Origin: Corallincola platygyrae
GTDB lineage: Bacteria > Pseudomonadota > Gammaproteobacteria > Enterobacterales > Neiellaceae
Direction: 5' to 3'
Assembly: GCF_039544265.1 (NCBI RefSeq)
Contig: NZ_BAABLI010000013.1
Coordinates: 62,001-126,000, forward strand
Length of the DNA: 64,000 bases
Shown here: positions 18,705 through 26,890 of the stretch, one piece after another
How the letters are laid out: every line of letters begins with the position of its first letter
How positions within the stretch are numbered: position 1 is the first letter of the stretch
Notes under the pieces: generated by a model
Seen by the model: only the letters and a program-made list of their open reading frames with translations
The model's database searches: none
Told to the model about the DNA's origin: nothing
Made by a program: the position numbers and the translations under genes

Positions 18705-18925
18705 ATGTACAGGAAGTACGGTATGCCGCGGGCACAAGGATGTGCAGGAGCGGCGATGTACAGGAAGTACGGTATGCCGCGGGCACAAGGATGTGCAGGA
18801 GCGGCGATACCCAAAGGGCACGCTGTGTACAGGAAGTACGGTCGAAAATTGCTCCATGCATTTTCGACATTTCCGCCATCCATGGCGGTCGTATGTCGCG
18901 GGTGCATGGTACCCAAAACGCTTGC
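18705..18925. repeat. 51-bp tandem repeat and cluster of GGA-loop hairpins
   Basis: Two perfect 51-base copies (18705-18755, 18756-18806) are followed by a partial copy at 18826-18842. Each unit carries two inverted repeats: GTAC-AGGAA-GTAC (18707-18719, 18758-18770, again 18827-18839) and GCACA-AGGA-TGTGC (18732-18745, 18783-18796). Further on lie GTCGAAAAT...ATTTTCGAC (18841-18868) and CCGCCATCCATGGCGG (18873-18888), whose loops read GGA on the minus strand. All six frames stay partly open through the units, which creates spurious reading frames. It may be a dispersed REP-like element or a transcribed RNA with CsrA-type loops. Confidence 0.85.
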
Positions 18926-19117
18926 GTCAACTAGTGTCAGTCTACTTCTGTTTACAAATTTGCAACTTGTGGTGTAGGTTTTTTTTACACCTTATCTCTC
19001 AAAATCCCAGATCGACAGCCTTCCTTGCCTTACTTTCCTTCTCTCTTTTGATAGCATCCGGACAGTGACCCAAGTCACGAAAATAATACTATAAATATAT
19101 ATTCCAGGGAGTTACAG
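18926..19117 (+). promoter_or_regulatory. Upstream region of the chemoreceptor gene with CRP-like site
   Basis: A perfect palindrome GTGACCCAAGTCAC at 19065-19078 has the GTGA-N6-TCAC core of CRP sites (8 of 10 conserved positions of TGTGA-N6-TCACA). An AT-rich stretch with TATAAA-like sequence follows at about 19088-19096, then AGGGAG before the ATG at 19118. I infer cAMP-CRP-type control of the receptor. A GGTGTA/TACACC pair around a T-run at 18971-18991 is not a terminator because the Ts lie in the loop. Confidence 0.5.
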
Positions 19118-21112
19118 ATGCGACTAACCGTTGCTAAGCGGATCGTAGCGGGGTTTGCTGCGCTAACGCTATTGCTGTTCATCGGGGGCGCAAGTGCACT
19201 ATTTGGCTTACTTGACGTTGAATCTGACCAACAGCAGATCAGTCAAAAAGCGATACCTCAACTCAATACCAGCAACCGCTTATCGCTTTTGCTTTCCAAA
19301 CTTGAAACCCAGTTGGTTCATAGCTTAAATGCCTCCACCATTGAAGGGCTGCAAAGCTACCAGGATAGCTTTAACGAGCTGCATGGTGAGTTGTCCATGT
19401 TGATAAAGGAGCAGAGCCAGCAGGCTGGCGGGCAAACTGGTGAACTCAGTGAAAGTTTTGATGCTTACACGGCTATTACTCGAGATTTTTTCGATGCACG
19501 TGAAGGGTCGTTAAAGCTTGGCAATCAAGAGGTACTGTTACTCGAAGAGCTCACCGATCTTAGTGATGAAGCTGGTGGTTTGCTGCTGGATCTGATGGAT
19601 GAAACGGAAGGTGAACAGGTGCGGCTTTCCCGTGTCAGTGGTCAGCTGGAAACCGCGCTTTCATCTCTGGTTACCGCCTCTTCGGAGTTATTTAAAGAGT
19701 TGTCCCCAGAAAAAGCGGGCAACTTGCTTAACGAACTGGATAACTATGTTGGTAATGCAGATTCACTCTATGGCGATCTGAAGCGAATCGATAGCTCTGA
19801 TGTCGATGAAGATCTTATCAATGAAATCCATGATGCGGTTTCGGCCACATTTGCGTTATTTGAACAAGGTCGGTCTCCCCAATCTATCCATCAGCAACGC
19901 TTAACGGCAATTGCCGACACACAGAAGTTTGCTGAGCAAAGTCTCGAGCTGCAGGAAGCTCTTCAGGCAACCTTGTCCGACCGATTGCTGCAAACTATGG
20001 CCGAAGCGGATCAGCTGCAAACATCCCTGACAGCGACGATTTCTCGCACCCACTGGTTAATCATTGGTGTTACGCTGCTGAGCTTAGTGGTGGCTGTTAG
20101 CATTGCCTTCGCAACTATCCGCAGCATTCTAAAGCCGCTAAGTCGGGTGAACTCAATGCTTCATACCATAGCTGGTGGAGACCTCACTCAATCGCTGGAT
20201 GAGAGTGGACAGGATGAGTTTTCCGAACTGTCTCGGAACGTGAATGCTTTGGTCGACAGTTTGCGCAGACTCATTCAAGAAATCACCGGGCATGCAACGC
20301 AGCTTGCCGCTGCGGCAGAAGAAACCTCGGCTATCACCATGCAGAGTACTCATGGTATTCAAGAACAGCGGTTGCAGATAGACCAAGCCGCTAGTGCAAC
20401 TACTGAGCTGAATTCGAGCGCGGAACAGGTAGCGACCAATGCTGGCGTGACGCTTAGCTCAGTTCAACAAGCTAACGACGAAGCGAAAAATGCACGTTGT
20501 CTTTCAGAAGAAAGCAAAGAGCAGATCGAACGCCTGGCGTCTGAGTTGCAAAGTGTCTCTGATGTCATCAACCGTTTGGCCGAGAATAGTGGCCAGATTG
20601 GCTCTGTCGTGGATGTAATTCAGACGATTGCAGAACAAACTAACCTGTTAGCACTAAATGCCGCAATTGAAGCTGCACGGGCGGGCGAGCAGGGTAGAGG
20701 TTTTGCTGTAGTTGCTGATGAGGTTCGTGCATTAGCCAGTCGCACCCAGTCGTCAACCACTGAAATTCAAGAGATGATCGAGAAGCTTCAGCAAGGTGCC
20801 AGTGAAGCGGTAAACAGCATGCAAAGCAGTGCTGATATTACTGAGCTTTGTGTTACTAAGAGTGAAGATACCGATGTAGCATTGAGTGCTATTTCTGATT
20901 CTGTGCATGCCATTCATGAGCAAAGTCATTTCATCACTACCGCGGCTGACGAACAGCAGAAAGTGTCAGGAGAAATTCATCATAAGTTGGTACAGATGGT
21001 GGAGATTGCTGAAGAGACGTCGCAGGGGGCTGAGCAGACGGCGAAGGCTAGCGAGGAAGTCGCCAGGCTGTCTGATGCACTTCAAGTCTCAGTTAGTCAG
21101 TTTAAGCTGTAA
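19118..21112 (+). CDS. Methyl-accepting chemotaxis protein
   Basis: Transmembrane chemoreceptor of 664 residues. The first membrane helix is at about 10-31, and a long, mostly helical periplasmic sensor of about 280 residues follows, large enough for a two-bundle HBM-like domain. The second helix (LIIGVTLLSLVVAVSIAFATI) is near 312-333, then HAMP and the cytoplasmic signalling domain. Its hairpin tip, NLLALNAAIEAARAGEQGRG followed by FAVVADEVRALASRTQ, is the universal CheA/CheW-binding region. No CheR-tethering pentapeptide is present. Ligand unknown. A CRP-like site and AGGGAG ribosome site precede the ATG. Confidence 0.95.
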   Translation: MRLTVAKRIVAGFAALTLLLFIGGASALFGLLDVESDQQQISQKAIPQLNTSNRLSLLLSKLETQLVHSLNASTIEGLQSYQDSFNELHGELSMLIKEQSQQAGGQTGELSESFDAYTAITRDFFDAREGSLKLGNQEVLLLEELTDLSDEAGGLLLDLMDETEGEQVRLSRVSGQLETALSSLVTASSELFKELSPEKAGNLLNELDNYVGNADSLYGDLKRIDSSDVDEDLINEIHDAVSATFALFEQGRSPQSIHQQRLTAIADTQKFAEQSLELQEALQATLSDRLLQTMAEADQLQTSLTATISRTHWLIIGVTLLSLVVAVSIAFATIRSILKPLSRVNSMLHTIAGGDLTQSLDESGQDEFSELSRNVNALVDSLRRLIQEITGHATQLAAAAEETSAITMQSTHGIQEQRLQIDQAASATTELNSSAEQVATNAGVTLSSVQQANDEAKNARCLSEESKEQIERLASELQSVSDVINRLAENSGQIGSVVDVIQTIAEQTNLLALNAAIEAARAGEQGRGFAVVADEVRALASRTQSSTTEIQEMIEKLQQGASEAVNSMQSSADITELCVTKSEDTDVALSAISDSVHAIHEQSHFITTAADEQQKVSGEIHHKLVQMVEIAEETSQGAEQTAKASEEVARLSDALQVSVSQFKL

Positions 21113-21120
21113 AAACAGAA

Positions 21121-21144
21121 AGGCGGCCAGGTGGCCGCCTTTTT
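21121..21144 (+). terminator. Terminator after the chemoreceptor gene
   Basis: AGGCGGCC (21121-21128), loop AGGT, GGCCGCCT (21133-21140), then T residues to 21144. The minus-strand reading also ends in a T-rich run, so it probably serves the convergent DUF3718 gene too. Confidence 0.88.
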
Positions 21145-21176
21145 AATCAGAGCTCTCTCGTCGCTTGTAGTATTTA

Positions 21177-21575
21177 TTATCCTGCGATGCGAGATCTGAT
21201 AGCTGTAACGATCGCGGAATCGGCGTGGCCCTTAGATTCCGCCCACTCAAGGATCACCCAGCCATCCGGCCCCGATTTTGTCAGTGATTTCTTTGGTAGC
21301 TTCTTGGTAATGAACTCACCAGCGCCAACAGAACCTTTCTCGATGGCGAATTTTAACATGCTGGAACCGTCGCAAAGGATGTCGTCATATACCTTTCGCA
21401 GTCTGAGCTTGTTCTCTTTCAGTTTCTTACGCAGGCGACCCGGATCGTCGGCAGCAACATAGCCGCATAAAGACTGCGCGAAGGCGTCGTTAGCGACGGC
21501 CTGTGTTGGTATCAGTGCCGATAGGGCGAGGCTTGCCGCAGCAACTGCACTCAGCGTGGTAGTTTTGATATTCAT
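21177..21575 (-). CDS. DUF3718 family exported protein
   Basis: 132-residue protein with a clear signal peptide (SAVAAASLALSALIPTQAVA, cleavage before NDAF). The mature region has the DUF3718 pattern: a cysteine, then DDPGRLRKKLKENKLRLRKV, a second cysteine in DILCDGSSMLKFA, and a C-terminal ankyrin-like helix pair. ATG 21575 is chosen because AGGGAGACC precedes it; an upstream start at 21596 would only extend the leader. The family is small and found mostly in Alteromonadales and Vibrio relatives. Function unknown. Confidence 0.8.
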   Translation of the reverse strand: MNIKTTTLSAVAAASLALSALIPTQAVANDAFAQSLCGYVAADDPGRLRKKLKENKLRLRKVYDDILCDGSSMLKFAIEKGSVGAGEFITKKLPKKSLTKSGPDGWVILEWAESKGHADSAIVTAIRSRIAG

Positions 21576-21701
21576 TATGGTCTCCCTGGAAAACACATAT
21601 ATTTCATGTGTTTGCCGGAGCCTATCAAAAATCTCTCAAGTCTTTAACTAAATGTAAAAAATATTGACGATTTGTTATCAAATCTGCGTGTTTCGACCGG
21701 A

Positions 21702-22334
21702 TTACAACTTTACAAGCACCCGGTGCCATCTAAGTGCTGACACCGCAAGAATGCTGATACTCAGCGAGGTTAAAGCAACGGAGTCAGGGGAAAGCTCTAA
21801 AGATGCCATCTCTTGCTGGGCGAAACCGTAGCTGACAAAAGCCACAGCCCAGTAGATCAAAATAAAGACAACATGTGAGCCAACCGATTCCGCCAAAGTG
21901 TTGTCATCTGAAGGTTCACTGAGTTCTGCCTGCGCCAGCAGGTGCCAAACCGTTGCTGCTGCATGCCACAGGGTTAATGACCATAGCATTGCGTACCAGT
22001 CCGGGTTTGCTTGAAGGGCTGATACCAACAGGGTGTAGAGAATGAAGGCCATCACCAGATCGAGAAAGAAGCGAATGAAGCCTATGCTAGAAACGGTATA
22101 ACGATATTTTCTGACCAACAGGTGGTAGACCACAATGTCGTACACAACAAAGAATGCAGCTGCTATAGCAACAACAAGTGATAATACGGTCTCCAAAGCG
22201 CCAAGTTGCCATGCTGCCTTTATGGTTGGCTCATAGGTTTGGATACCCAGAGCGACAATGGCGCCAAATACGACATCCAGAAACCATACCCAACGACGAG
22301 CCTGCAGTTTTGCCTGTGACAATTTGGAGTCCAC
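21702..22334 (-). CDS. Polytopic membrane protein of unknown function
   Basis: 210 residues with about six hydrophobic helices, starting at GTG 22334. The opening WVWFLDVVFGAIVALGIQTYEP faintly recalls the first helix of TMEM175-like (DUF1211) channels, but the diagnostic FSD motif is absent, so I do not assign it. A polar loop near residues 130-145 (AELSEPSDDNTLAES) separates two helical halves. The gene lies 57 bases beyond the membrane-protein gene at 22392 and may end the same minus-strand run. Confidence 0.65.
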   Translation of the reverse strand: MDSKLSQAKLQARRWVWFLDVVFGAIVALGIQTYEPTIKAAWQLGALETVLSLVVAIAAAFFVVYDIVVYHLLVRKYRYTVSSIGFIRFFLDLVMAFILYTLLVSALQANPDWYAMLWSLTLWHAAATVWHLLAQAELSEPSDDNTLAESVGSHVVFILIYWAVAFVSYGFAQQEMASLELSPDSVALTSLSISILAVSALRWHRVLVKL

Positions 22335-22391
22335 ATTTTTTAAGTTGCAGGAATTAGCTTAGTTAAAAAACTCGTAAGGGTCGGTAACCTA

Positions 22392-22721
22392 TTATGGAGT
22401 TTGAAGAAGGCGCTGCGCTATCACGACTAATGTGTAAGCCGCTAACCCAAACAAAACCAAATGCAGAAGGTAATCGATCGCTGGTCGGTGACTTTTTGGC
22501 AGCTTGACGCTGTAAAGCCCCATGCAGCCATAGAGAAAAACTTCCATAGTGAGCTTTGCATACAGCAAGTGGGAAGCACTGATTAGCTCAAAATCTGACT
22601 GCGCAAGGATACGGAAGGTTAGACCGCCTAGCACCTGAAAAACCACGGCCACAGGGATACAGATTAACGTAAAAAACTTCCATCGAATGGAGGGCAGAAA
22701 CTGATTAATACGTTGAAACAT
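22392..22721 (-). CDS. Small membrane protein of unknown function
   Basis: About 109 residues with three predicted helices (FFTLICIPVAVVFQVLGGL; a middle amphipathic stretch; YLLHLVLFGLAAYTLVVIAQ). ATG 22721 is used; a TTG two codons upstream is also possible. It starts 19 bases past the end of the histone-deacetylase-like gene, on the same strand, so it is likely the last translated member of that operon. No family recognised. Confidence 0.6.
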   Translation of the reverse strand: MFQRINQFLPSIRWKFFTLICIPVAVVFQVLGGLTFRILAQSDFELISASHLLYAKLTMEVFLYGCMGLYSVKLPKSHRPAIDYLLHLVLFGLAAYTLVVIAQRLLQTP

Positions 22722-22740
22722 CGGCAAGTTCTAACTGTCT

Positions 22741-23652
22741 CTAAATCTGCTTTGAGAGGGCATAAGCCTCTTCAACTACGATACCATGACGTTTTGCCAG
22801 AGCTTGCTGGTCTTTATCATACCCGCCACCTATCACGGTTGCTGTGGGTATACCGCGTTTTACTGTACGAGTTAACACCGCCGAATCTCTTCCGCGAATT
22901 CCGTCCAACGAGATGTTTAATAACCCCAGAGGATCATTTGCATACACGTCCACGCCGGCGTCGTAAATGACAAAGTCGGGTTTAAACTCCGCCAGGCATC
23001 GATCCAGTGTGTCTATCACCACGCCTATGTAAGCTTCATCTTCCATTGCTTTGCCCAAGCCTACGTCTAGATCGCTCGTTGCTTTGCGGTGAGGGAAGTT
23101 TTTCTCACAATGGATAGAGCAGGTAAATATGTCTGCATCTTCTTCAAGAATAGAGGCCGTGCCATCACCTTGATGCACATCGCAGTCAAATATAAGTATG
23201 CGCTTGGCTTTTCCTCTGTGGATCATACTGCGTGCGGCATAAGCCATATCGTTAAAAATGCAAAAGCCTGAGCCAAAGTCGTAATGGGCATGGTGAGTGC
23301 CTCCGGCGAGGTGTGAAGCTAAGCCATGTTCCAGGGCTAACTCGCAGGTTAAAAGTGTACCGTTGGGAGCGGTAAAGGTTCTGTGTCTTAATCCTTCACT
23401 CCACGGTAAGCCCATTCGCCTCATCTCTTTGGCATCCAGCTCATTGAGATCAAAGCGACGAATGTAGTGATGGCAATGCGCCATCATCAGGTCACTGGCC
23501 GAGCAGGTTTTTGGTGTGTGCAGATTGCTTTCACCAAGAATACCAAGGGCACGCATGTGTCGTTGCAATAGGCCAAATTTATCCATTGGAAACCTGTGTT
23601 CCGTTGGAAAGGGAAAGCTGTAATCGGTATGAGCGACAATGGGTAATGGCAT
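22741..23652 (-). CDS. Histone deacetylase family protein (acetyl-amide hydrolase)
   Basis: Zinc-dependent deacetylase fold of 303 residues. Active-site features are intact: GGTHHAHYDFGSGFCIFND (catalytic His pair), DCDVHQGDGTA (Asp and His zinc ligands), YDAGVDVYANDPLG (second Asp ligand) and IGGGY near the C-terminus (the Tyr transition-state residue). It resembles class IV-like bacterial members. In bacteria such enzymes act on acetylpolyamines, acetoin-related or other small acetyl-amides, so histones are not implied. The start overlaps by one base the stop of an acetyltransferase gene. Confidence 0.88.
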   Translation of the reverse strand: MPLPIVAHTDYSFPFPTEHRFPMDKFGLLQRHMRALGILGESNLHTPKTCSASDLMMAHCHHYIRRFDLNELDAKEMRRMGLPWSEGLRHRTFTAPNGTLLTCELALEHGLASHLAGGTHHAHYDFGSGFCIFNDMAYAARSMIHRGKAKRILIFDCDVHQGDGTASILEEDADIFTCSIHCEKNFPHRKATSDLDVGLGKAMEDEAYIGVVIDTLDRCLAEFKPDFVIYDAGVDVYANDPLGLLNISLDGIRGRDSAVLTRTVKRGIPTATVIGGGYDKDQQALAKRHGIVVEEAYALSKQI

Positions 23653-24227
23653 TAGTTTTCGGTATCGCTGTTTGACTCTAAAGGTAATGTACGCAGAATT
23701 CGGGCAGGTGTACCACCAACCACAGTATCTGCCGGCACATTACTGTTTACCACTGAGTTAGCAGCAATAATGGCGCGGTCGCCAATAGTAACGCCTTGAT
23801 TGATGATGCTATTGCCACCTATCCAGACGTCATTCCCTACTGTGATTGGTTTACAAAAGGTTTCCCAGCGACGCCGGCTATGGAAATCCATGGAATGAGA
23901 CGCGGTATAAAACTGCACATTGGGCCCAACCAATACATGGTCACCTAAAGTGATTTCGGCGCCATCCAGCATCAACACGTTCATATTCAGGAAGCAGCGA
24001 TCACCTATCTGTATCTGCTGACCAAACTCGCAATTAAAAGTGGGAGTGATAATGGAGCTATGCCCTAAATGGCCCAGAAGCTGACGAAACAGCTTTTTGG
24101 ATTTTGTGAAAGTGCCATGGTTGTTGATCTGCTTAAGCAATCCGAAGGCTTTGTCCCTCACCGCCGCTATTTCGCTGTCACCACCATTGAACAACTCACC
24201 CTGCATCATCTTTTCGTATTCCGTCAT
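23652..24227 (-). CDS. Hexapeptide-repeat sugar O-acetyltransferase (Maa/LacA type)
   Basis: Left-handed beta-helix acetyltransferase of 191 residues. The N-terminal MTEYEKMMQGELFNGGD is the maltose-acetyltransferase leader; hexapeptide repeats follow (QIQIGDRCFLNMNVLMLDGA, ITLGDHVLVGPNVQFYTASH with the catalytic His, and DVWIGGNSIINQGVTIGD), then GGTPARILR. It acetylates sugars or similar acceptors with acetyl-CoA. It overlaps the downstream deacetylase gene by one base, and the LysR gene ends 33 bases upstream on the same strand. Confidence 0.9.
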   Translation of the reverse strand: MTEYEKMMQGELFNGGDSEIAAVRDKAFGLLKQINNHGTFTKSKKLFRQLLGHLGHSSIITPTFNCEFGQQIQIGDRCFLNMNVLMLDGAEITLGDHVLVGPNVQFYTASHSMDFHSRRRWETFCKPITVGNDVWIGGNSIINQGVTIGDRAIIAANSVVNSNVPADTVVGGTPARILRTLPLESNSDTEN

Positions 24228-24260
24228 CTCGATACTCGCTTTAAGTGGTCATCGCTGTTT

Positions 24261-25184
24261 TTACGTACGTAGCATGACTTGCTGATACTTAGCCGAAAAG
24301 TGTTCGATCAGATAATCCATCAAGGCTCGCACTCTATTTAGTTGGTAACGGGCCGGGGGGGAAACCAATGACAGACGGGTATCGCTTGGATGCCATAAAG
24401 GCAGTACTTCTAGCAGTTCACCATTGGCAAGGTAGGGCTCAACATAAACGTCTGCCAATCGAGCGATGCCTTGGCCTTCTAGAGCCGCTTTTAGCATCAC
24501 ACGACCATTGGCAATTTGAAACCCCTGTTCTGCTCGCACACTAACTTGAGTCTCTCCCTGGTGAAACCGCCACTCACTGACGCTGCCATAGATTAACGGG
24601 CAATGTGTTAGATCCGATGGGTGTTCGATGCTGCCATACCGTTGCAGAAAGCTTGGGCTGGCAACATATTTGGTTGAAATAGTGTGTAATCGTCTGGCAA
24701 TGAGTGATGAATCTTCAAGCTCCCCCATGCGCATTACCAGATCATAAGGGCTAGATAAAAGATCGACGCGTTGGCTCGAGAAGTCTAGTTTTACATCGAT
24801 ATCGGGGTAAGCCTGCTGGAACTCAATCAGTAAGGGAGCGATGACCTCTTCGCCAATTAGGCCGCCCACGGCATTCATTTTGATCTCGCCTGCCAACTTG
24901 GATCTATTTTCAATCGCCCACTCAGTAGCGAGACTCAGCTGCTGAACAGCAATTTGGCATTTTTCCAAATAACCTTGGCCAATTTCTGTCAATCTCAACT
25001 GTCTGGTTGTGCGGTGCAATAGCTGCACATTCAGCAACTGCTCTAGTTGAGACACTTGTTGGCTGAGATTTGATTTAGAGTTTCCTGATGCCTCTGCCGC
25101 CGCGCTAAAGCTGCCACTTCTTGCTACCGCAATAAACGCGCAAATCCCTTTCCAATATATTTTTTCAGTATCGCTTTTGTTCAT
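24261..25184 (-). CDS. LysR family transcriptional regulator
   Basis: 307 residues: an N-terminal winged helix (ICAFIAVARSGSFSAAAEAS, then SKSNLSQQVSQLEQLLNVQLLHRTTR) and a C-terminal substrate-binding fold (IKMNAVGGLIGEEVIAPLL). It is divergent from the SDR gene at 25325, the usual arrangement for a LysR regulator and its target, and it also heads the acetyltransferase-deacetylase run. The intergenic palindrome at 25214-25232 may be its operator. Effector unknown. Confidence 0.93.
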   Translation of the reverse strand: MNKSDTEKIYWKGICAFIAVARSGSFSAAAEASGNSKSNLSQQVSQLEQLLNVQLLHRTTRQLRLTEIGQGYLEKCQIAVQQLSLATEWAIENRSKLAGEIKMNAVGGLIGEEVIAPLLIEFQQAYPDIDVKLDFSSQRVDLLSSPYDLVMRMGELEDSSLIARRLHTISTKYVASPSFLQRYGSIEHPSDLTHCPLIYGSVSEWRFHQGETQVSVRAEQGFQIANGRVMLKAALEGQGIARLADVYVEPYLANGELLEVLPLWHPSDTRLSLVSPPARYQLNRVRALMDYLIEHFSAKYQQVMLRT

Positions 25185-25213
25185 AAAAAAAGAACAGTCT
25201 ATTAGTTTTTCGG

Positions 25214-25232
25214 CTATTTATTAAAACAATAG
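25214..25232. promoter_or_regulatory. Candidate LysR-type operator between LysR and SDR genes
   Basis: CTATT at 25214-25218 and AATAG at 25228-25232 form an interrupted palindrome with nine bases between; inside it is the T-N11-A spacing of LysR boxes. It sits in the 140-base divergent region, about 30-50 bases upstream of the LysR start. Such AT-rich palindromes also occur by chance. Confidence 0.35.
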
Positions 25233-25324
25233 CATGTTTAAGATGTCGCCCATACTTTATACTTCACTCAACGCGTTAAGGCGGAATCAAACTAGCCTTA
25301 AGCGTTAGAATTCGGGGAAACACC

Positions 25325-26047
25325 ATGAGTAAACCACTAGTTGTAATTACTGGCGCCAGTTCAGGTATCGGTGCGGCAATGGCCCAAGCATTCAGTAATG
25401 AAGGCCACCCTTTACTGTTGTTGGCCCGCAGGGTTGATCGACTGGAATCGTTGTCATTGCCAAACACATTGTGTCGACAAGTGGACGTGACAGATCGCGA
25501 TGCCATTGCAGCAGCGGTTGCTGAAGCAGAGGCTAAGTATGGAAATGTTGATCTATTCATTAACAATGCAGGATGTATGTTGCTAGGAGGGTTGGATACG
25601 CAAGACCCTAATGAGTGGCAACGCATGTTTGATGTCAATGTGATGGGCGTACTCAATGGCACGCATGCGGTTTTACCTGCAATGAAGGCGCGCAAGGGCG
25701 GGACTATTCTCAATGTCAGCTCTATCGCTGGGCGTAAAACATTCCCTGCACACGCAGCGTACTGCGGAACAAAATTTGCCGTCCATGCTATGAGCGAAAA
25801 TCTGAGAGAAGAGGTTGCGGATGATAATGTGCGAGTCATTGTTATCGCCCCTGGCGCAGTGGAGACAGAGCTGCTGAGCCACACGACTTCAGATGAAATA
25901 AAGGCCAATTACGAAGGTTGGAAAGAGCAGATGGGTGGTGTGATTAGCCCGGATGATATTGCACGCACCGCACTGTTTGCATATCAGCAACCACAAAACC
26001 TGTGTATTCGGGAGATTGTGGTGGCGGCAACCCGTCAGCAGCCCTAA
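25325..26047 (+). CDS. SDR family NAD(P)-dependent oxidoreductase
   Basis: Classical short-chain dehydrogenase of 240 residues. The cofactor loop is VVITGASSGIGAAMAQAF, the NNAG motif is in DLFINNAGCMLLGG, the catalytic Ser lies in ILNVSSIAGRKTFP and the Tyr-Lys pair in AAYCGTKFAVHAMSE. The basic residue pattern LARRVDRLE after beta-2 suggests NADP. It resembles YdfG/serine-dehydrogenase-like members. Divergent from the LysR gene, which probably controls it. GGGGAAACACC precedes the ATG. Confidence 0.93.
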   Translation: MSKPLVVITGASSGIGAAMAQAFSNEGHPLLLLARRVDRLESLSLPNTLCRQVDVTDRDAIAAAVAEAEAKYGNVDLFINNAGCMLLGGLDTQDPNEWQRMFDVNVMGVLNGTHAVLPAMKARKGGTILNVSSIAGRKTFPAHAAYCGTKFAVHAMSENLREEVADDNVRVIVIAPGAVETELLSHTTSDEIKANYEGWKEQMGGVISPDDIARTALFAYQQPQNLCIREIVVAATRQQP

Positions 26048-26061
26048 TTTGGCTCGAGATT

Positions 26062-26087
26062 GTTAAGGCTCTTTCGAGAGCCTTAAC
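26062..26087. terminator. Convergent hairpin between SDR and Crp-like genes
   Basis: GTTAAGGCTCT (26062-26072), loop TTCG, AGAGCCTTAAC (26077-26087): a perfect 11-bp stem. It includes the stop and last codons of the Crp-like gene on the minus strand. Neither side has a good T-run, so it may stabilise mRNA ends rather than terminate efficiently. Confidence 0.5.
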
Positions 26088-26818
26088 GTTAAACTATCAG
26101 TTACAAAGACGGTGTGTAATTCCTGTAGGTGCTCATTGAGTCCCGCCAAGGAGGTTAAAGTGATTTTTCCTCTGCCCAGTTTCACGTAGCCTTTTTGCTC
26201 AAATATCCTAAGTACTTCATTTAGCCTCGAGCGACTAAAGCCAGACAGTCGTGCCAGTTGATCTTGAGATACTCTGATTTCAGGCTGTGTTGGAATGGGA
26301 TCGTGTTGCCTTGCAGTCACTTCAATGAGGGCAAACGCAGCGCGGGTAAATCGGCTTTGGTGTGCAGCTAGATTGGCCTGAAGCCACTTCAATTGCGTTG
26401 ACTGTGCTGTATGGAATAACCAGCGATAGATATCTGGATAAGTTTTGGCGAGATTTAGGATCTTTTTGCCGGGAAAGTAGAGAAGCTCAGTTGGCGCTAA
26501 TTCTTCAGTCATCAAATACGCTTGGTATCTGTTGCCTATCGTCAGGGCGCCAAGCCAATCACCTTGCCCCATCACAGCGCCAACCAAACCGTTGCCTGTT
26601 TCATTACCAAGGCACACTGTCTGTGAGCCATTGAGAATGTAGATCACGCCATTTAGGTTGCCAAATGCGTAACCGTTCAATGCACTTCTGATACTGGTAT
26701 CCAGCTCTGCAATGGCGAGAAGCTGCCGCTTTAAGTCCTCATCTAAAGGACAGCACCATTTGACGGTGTCAGCAGCGATATTGTGGTGGGGTGAACGCGA
26801 AGGCAATGAACGGCTCAT
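26063..26818 (-). CDS. Crp/Fnr family transcriptional regulator
   Basis: About 251 residues from ATG 26818 (an upstream start would add 12 residues and has no better site). An N-terminal cyclic-nucleotide-binding-like barrel (NGVIYILNGSQTVCLGNETG; GAVMGQGDWLGALT) is followed by a dimer helix and a Crp-type HTH (VSQDQLARLSGFSRSRLNEV, LRIFEQKGYVKLGRGKITL). The cysteine set of an FNR iron-sulfur cluster is not present. The phosphate-binding residues of cAMP-CRP are not clearly conserved, so the effector is uncertain. Convergent with the SDR gene. Confidence 0.85.
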   Translation of the reverse strand: MSRSLPSRSPHHNIAADTVKWCCPLDEDLKRQLLAIAELDTSIRSALNGYAFGNLNGVIYILNGSQTVCLGNETGNGLVGAVMGQGDWLGALTIGNRYQAYLMTEELAPTELLYFPGKKILNLAKTYPDIYRWLFHTAQSTQLKWLQANLAAHQSRFTRAAFALIEVTARQHDPIPTQPEIRVSQDQLARLSGFSRSRLNEVLRIFEQKGYVKLGRGKITLTSLAGLNEHLQELHTVFVTDSLTLRLSKEP

Positions 26819-26890
26819 GAGTTTCAATTGAGCTATGCATATTACACAACTCAATTGAACCTTACGAGTTAAGGGTTAACTCAGCTTTTG

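Noticed and set aside
18705..18842. CRISPR-like array
   Set aside because: Only two full repeats in direct tandem with no spacers between them and no cas genes in the window.
18549..18977. Several overlapping reading frames on both strands through the repeat block (61-110 residues)
   Set aside because: They arise from the 51-base tandem unit and share repetitive low-complexity peptide; they have no ribosome sites and overlap the EF-G gene end and terminator.
18971..18991. Terminator after the repeat block
   Set aside because: GGTGTA/TACACC flank a T-run, but the Ts are in the loop and none follow the stem.
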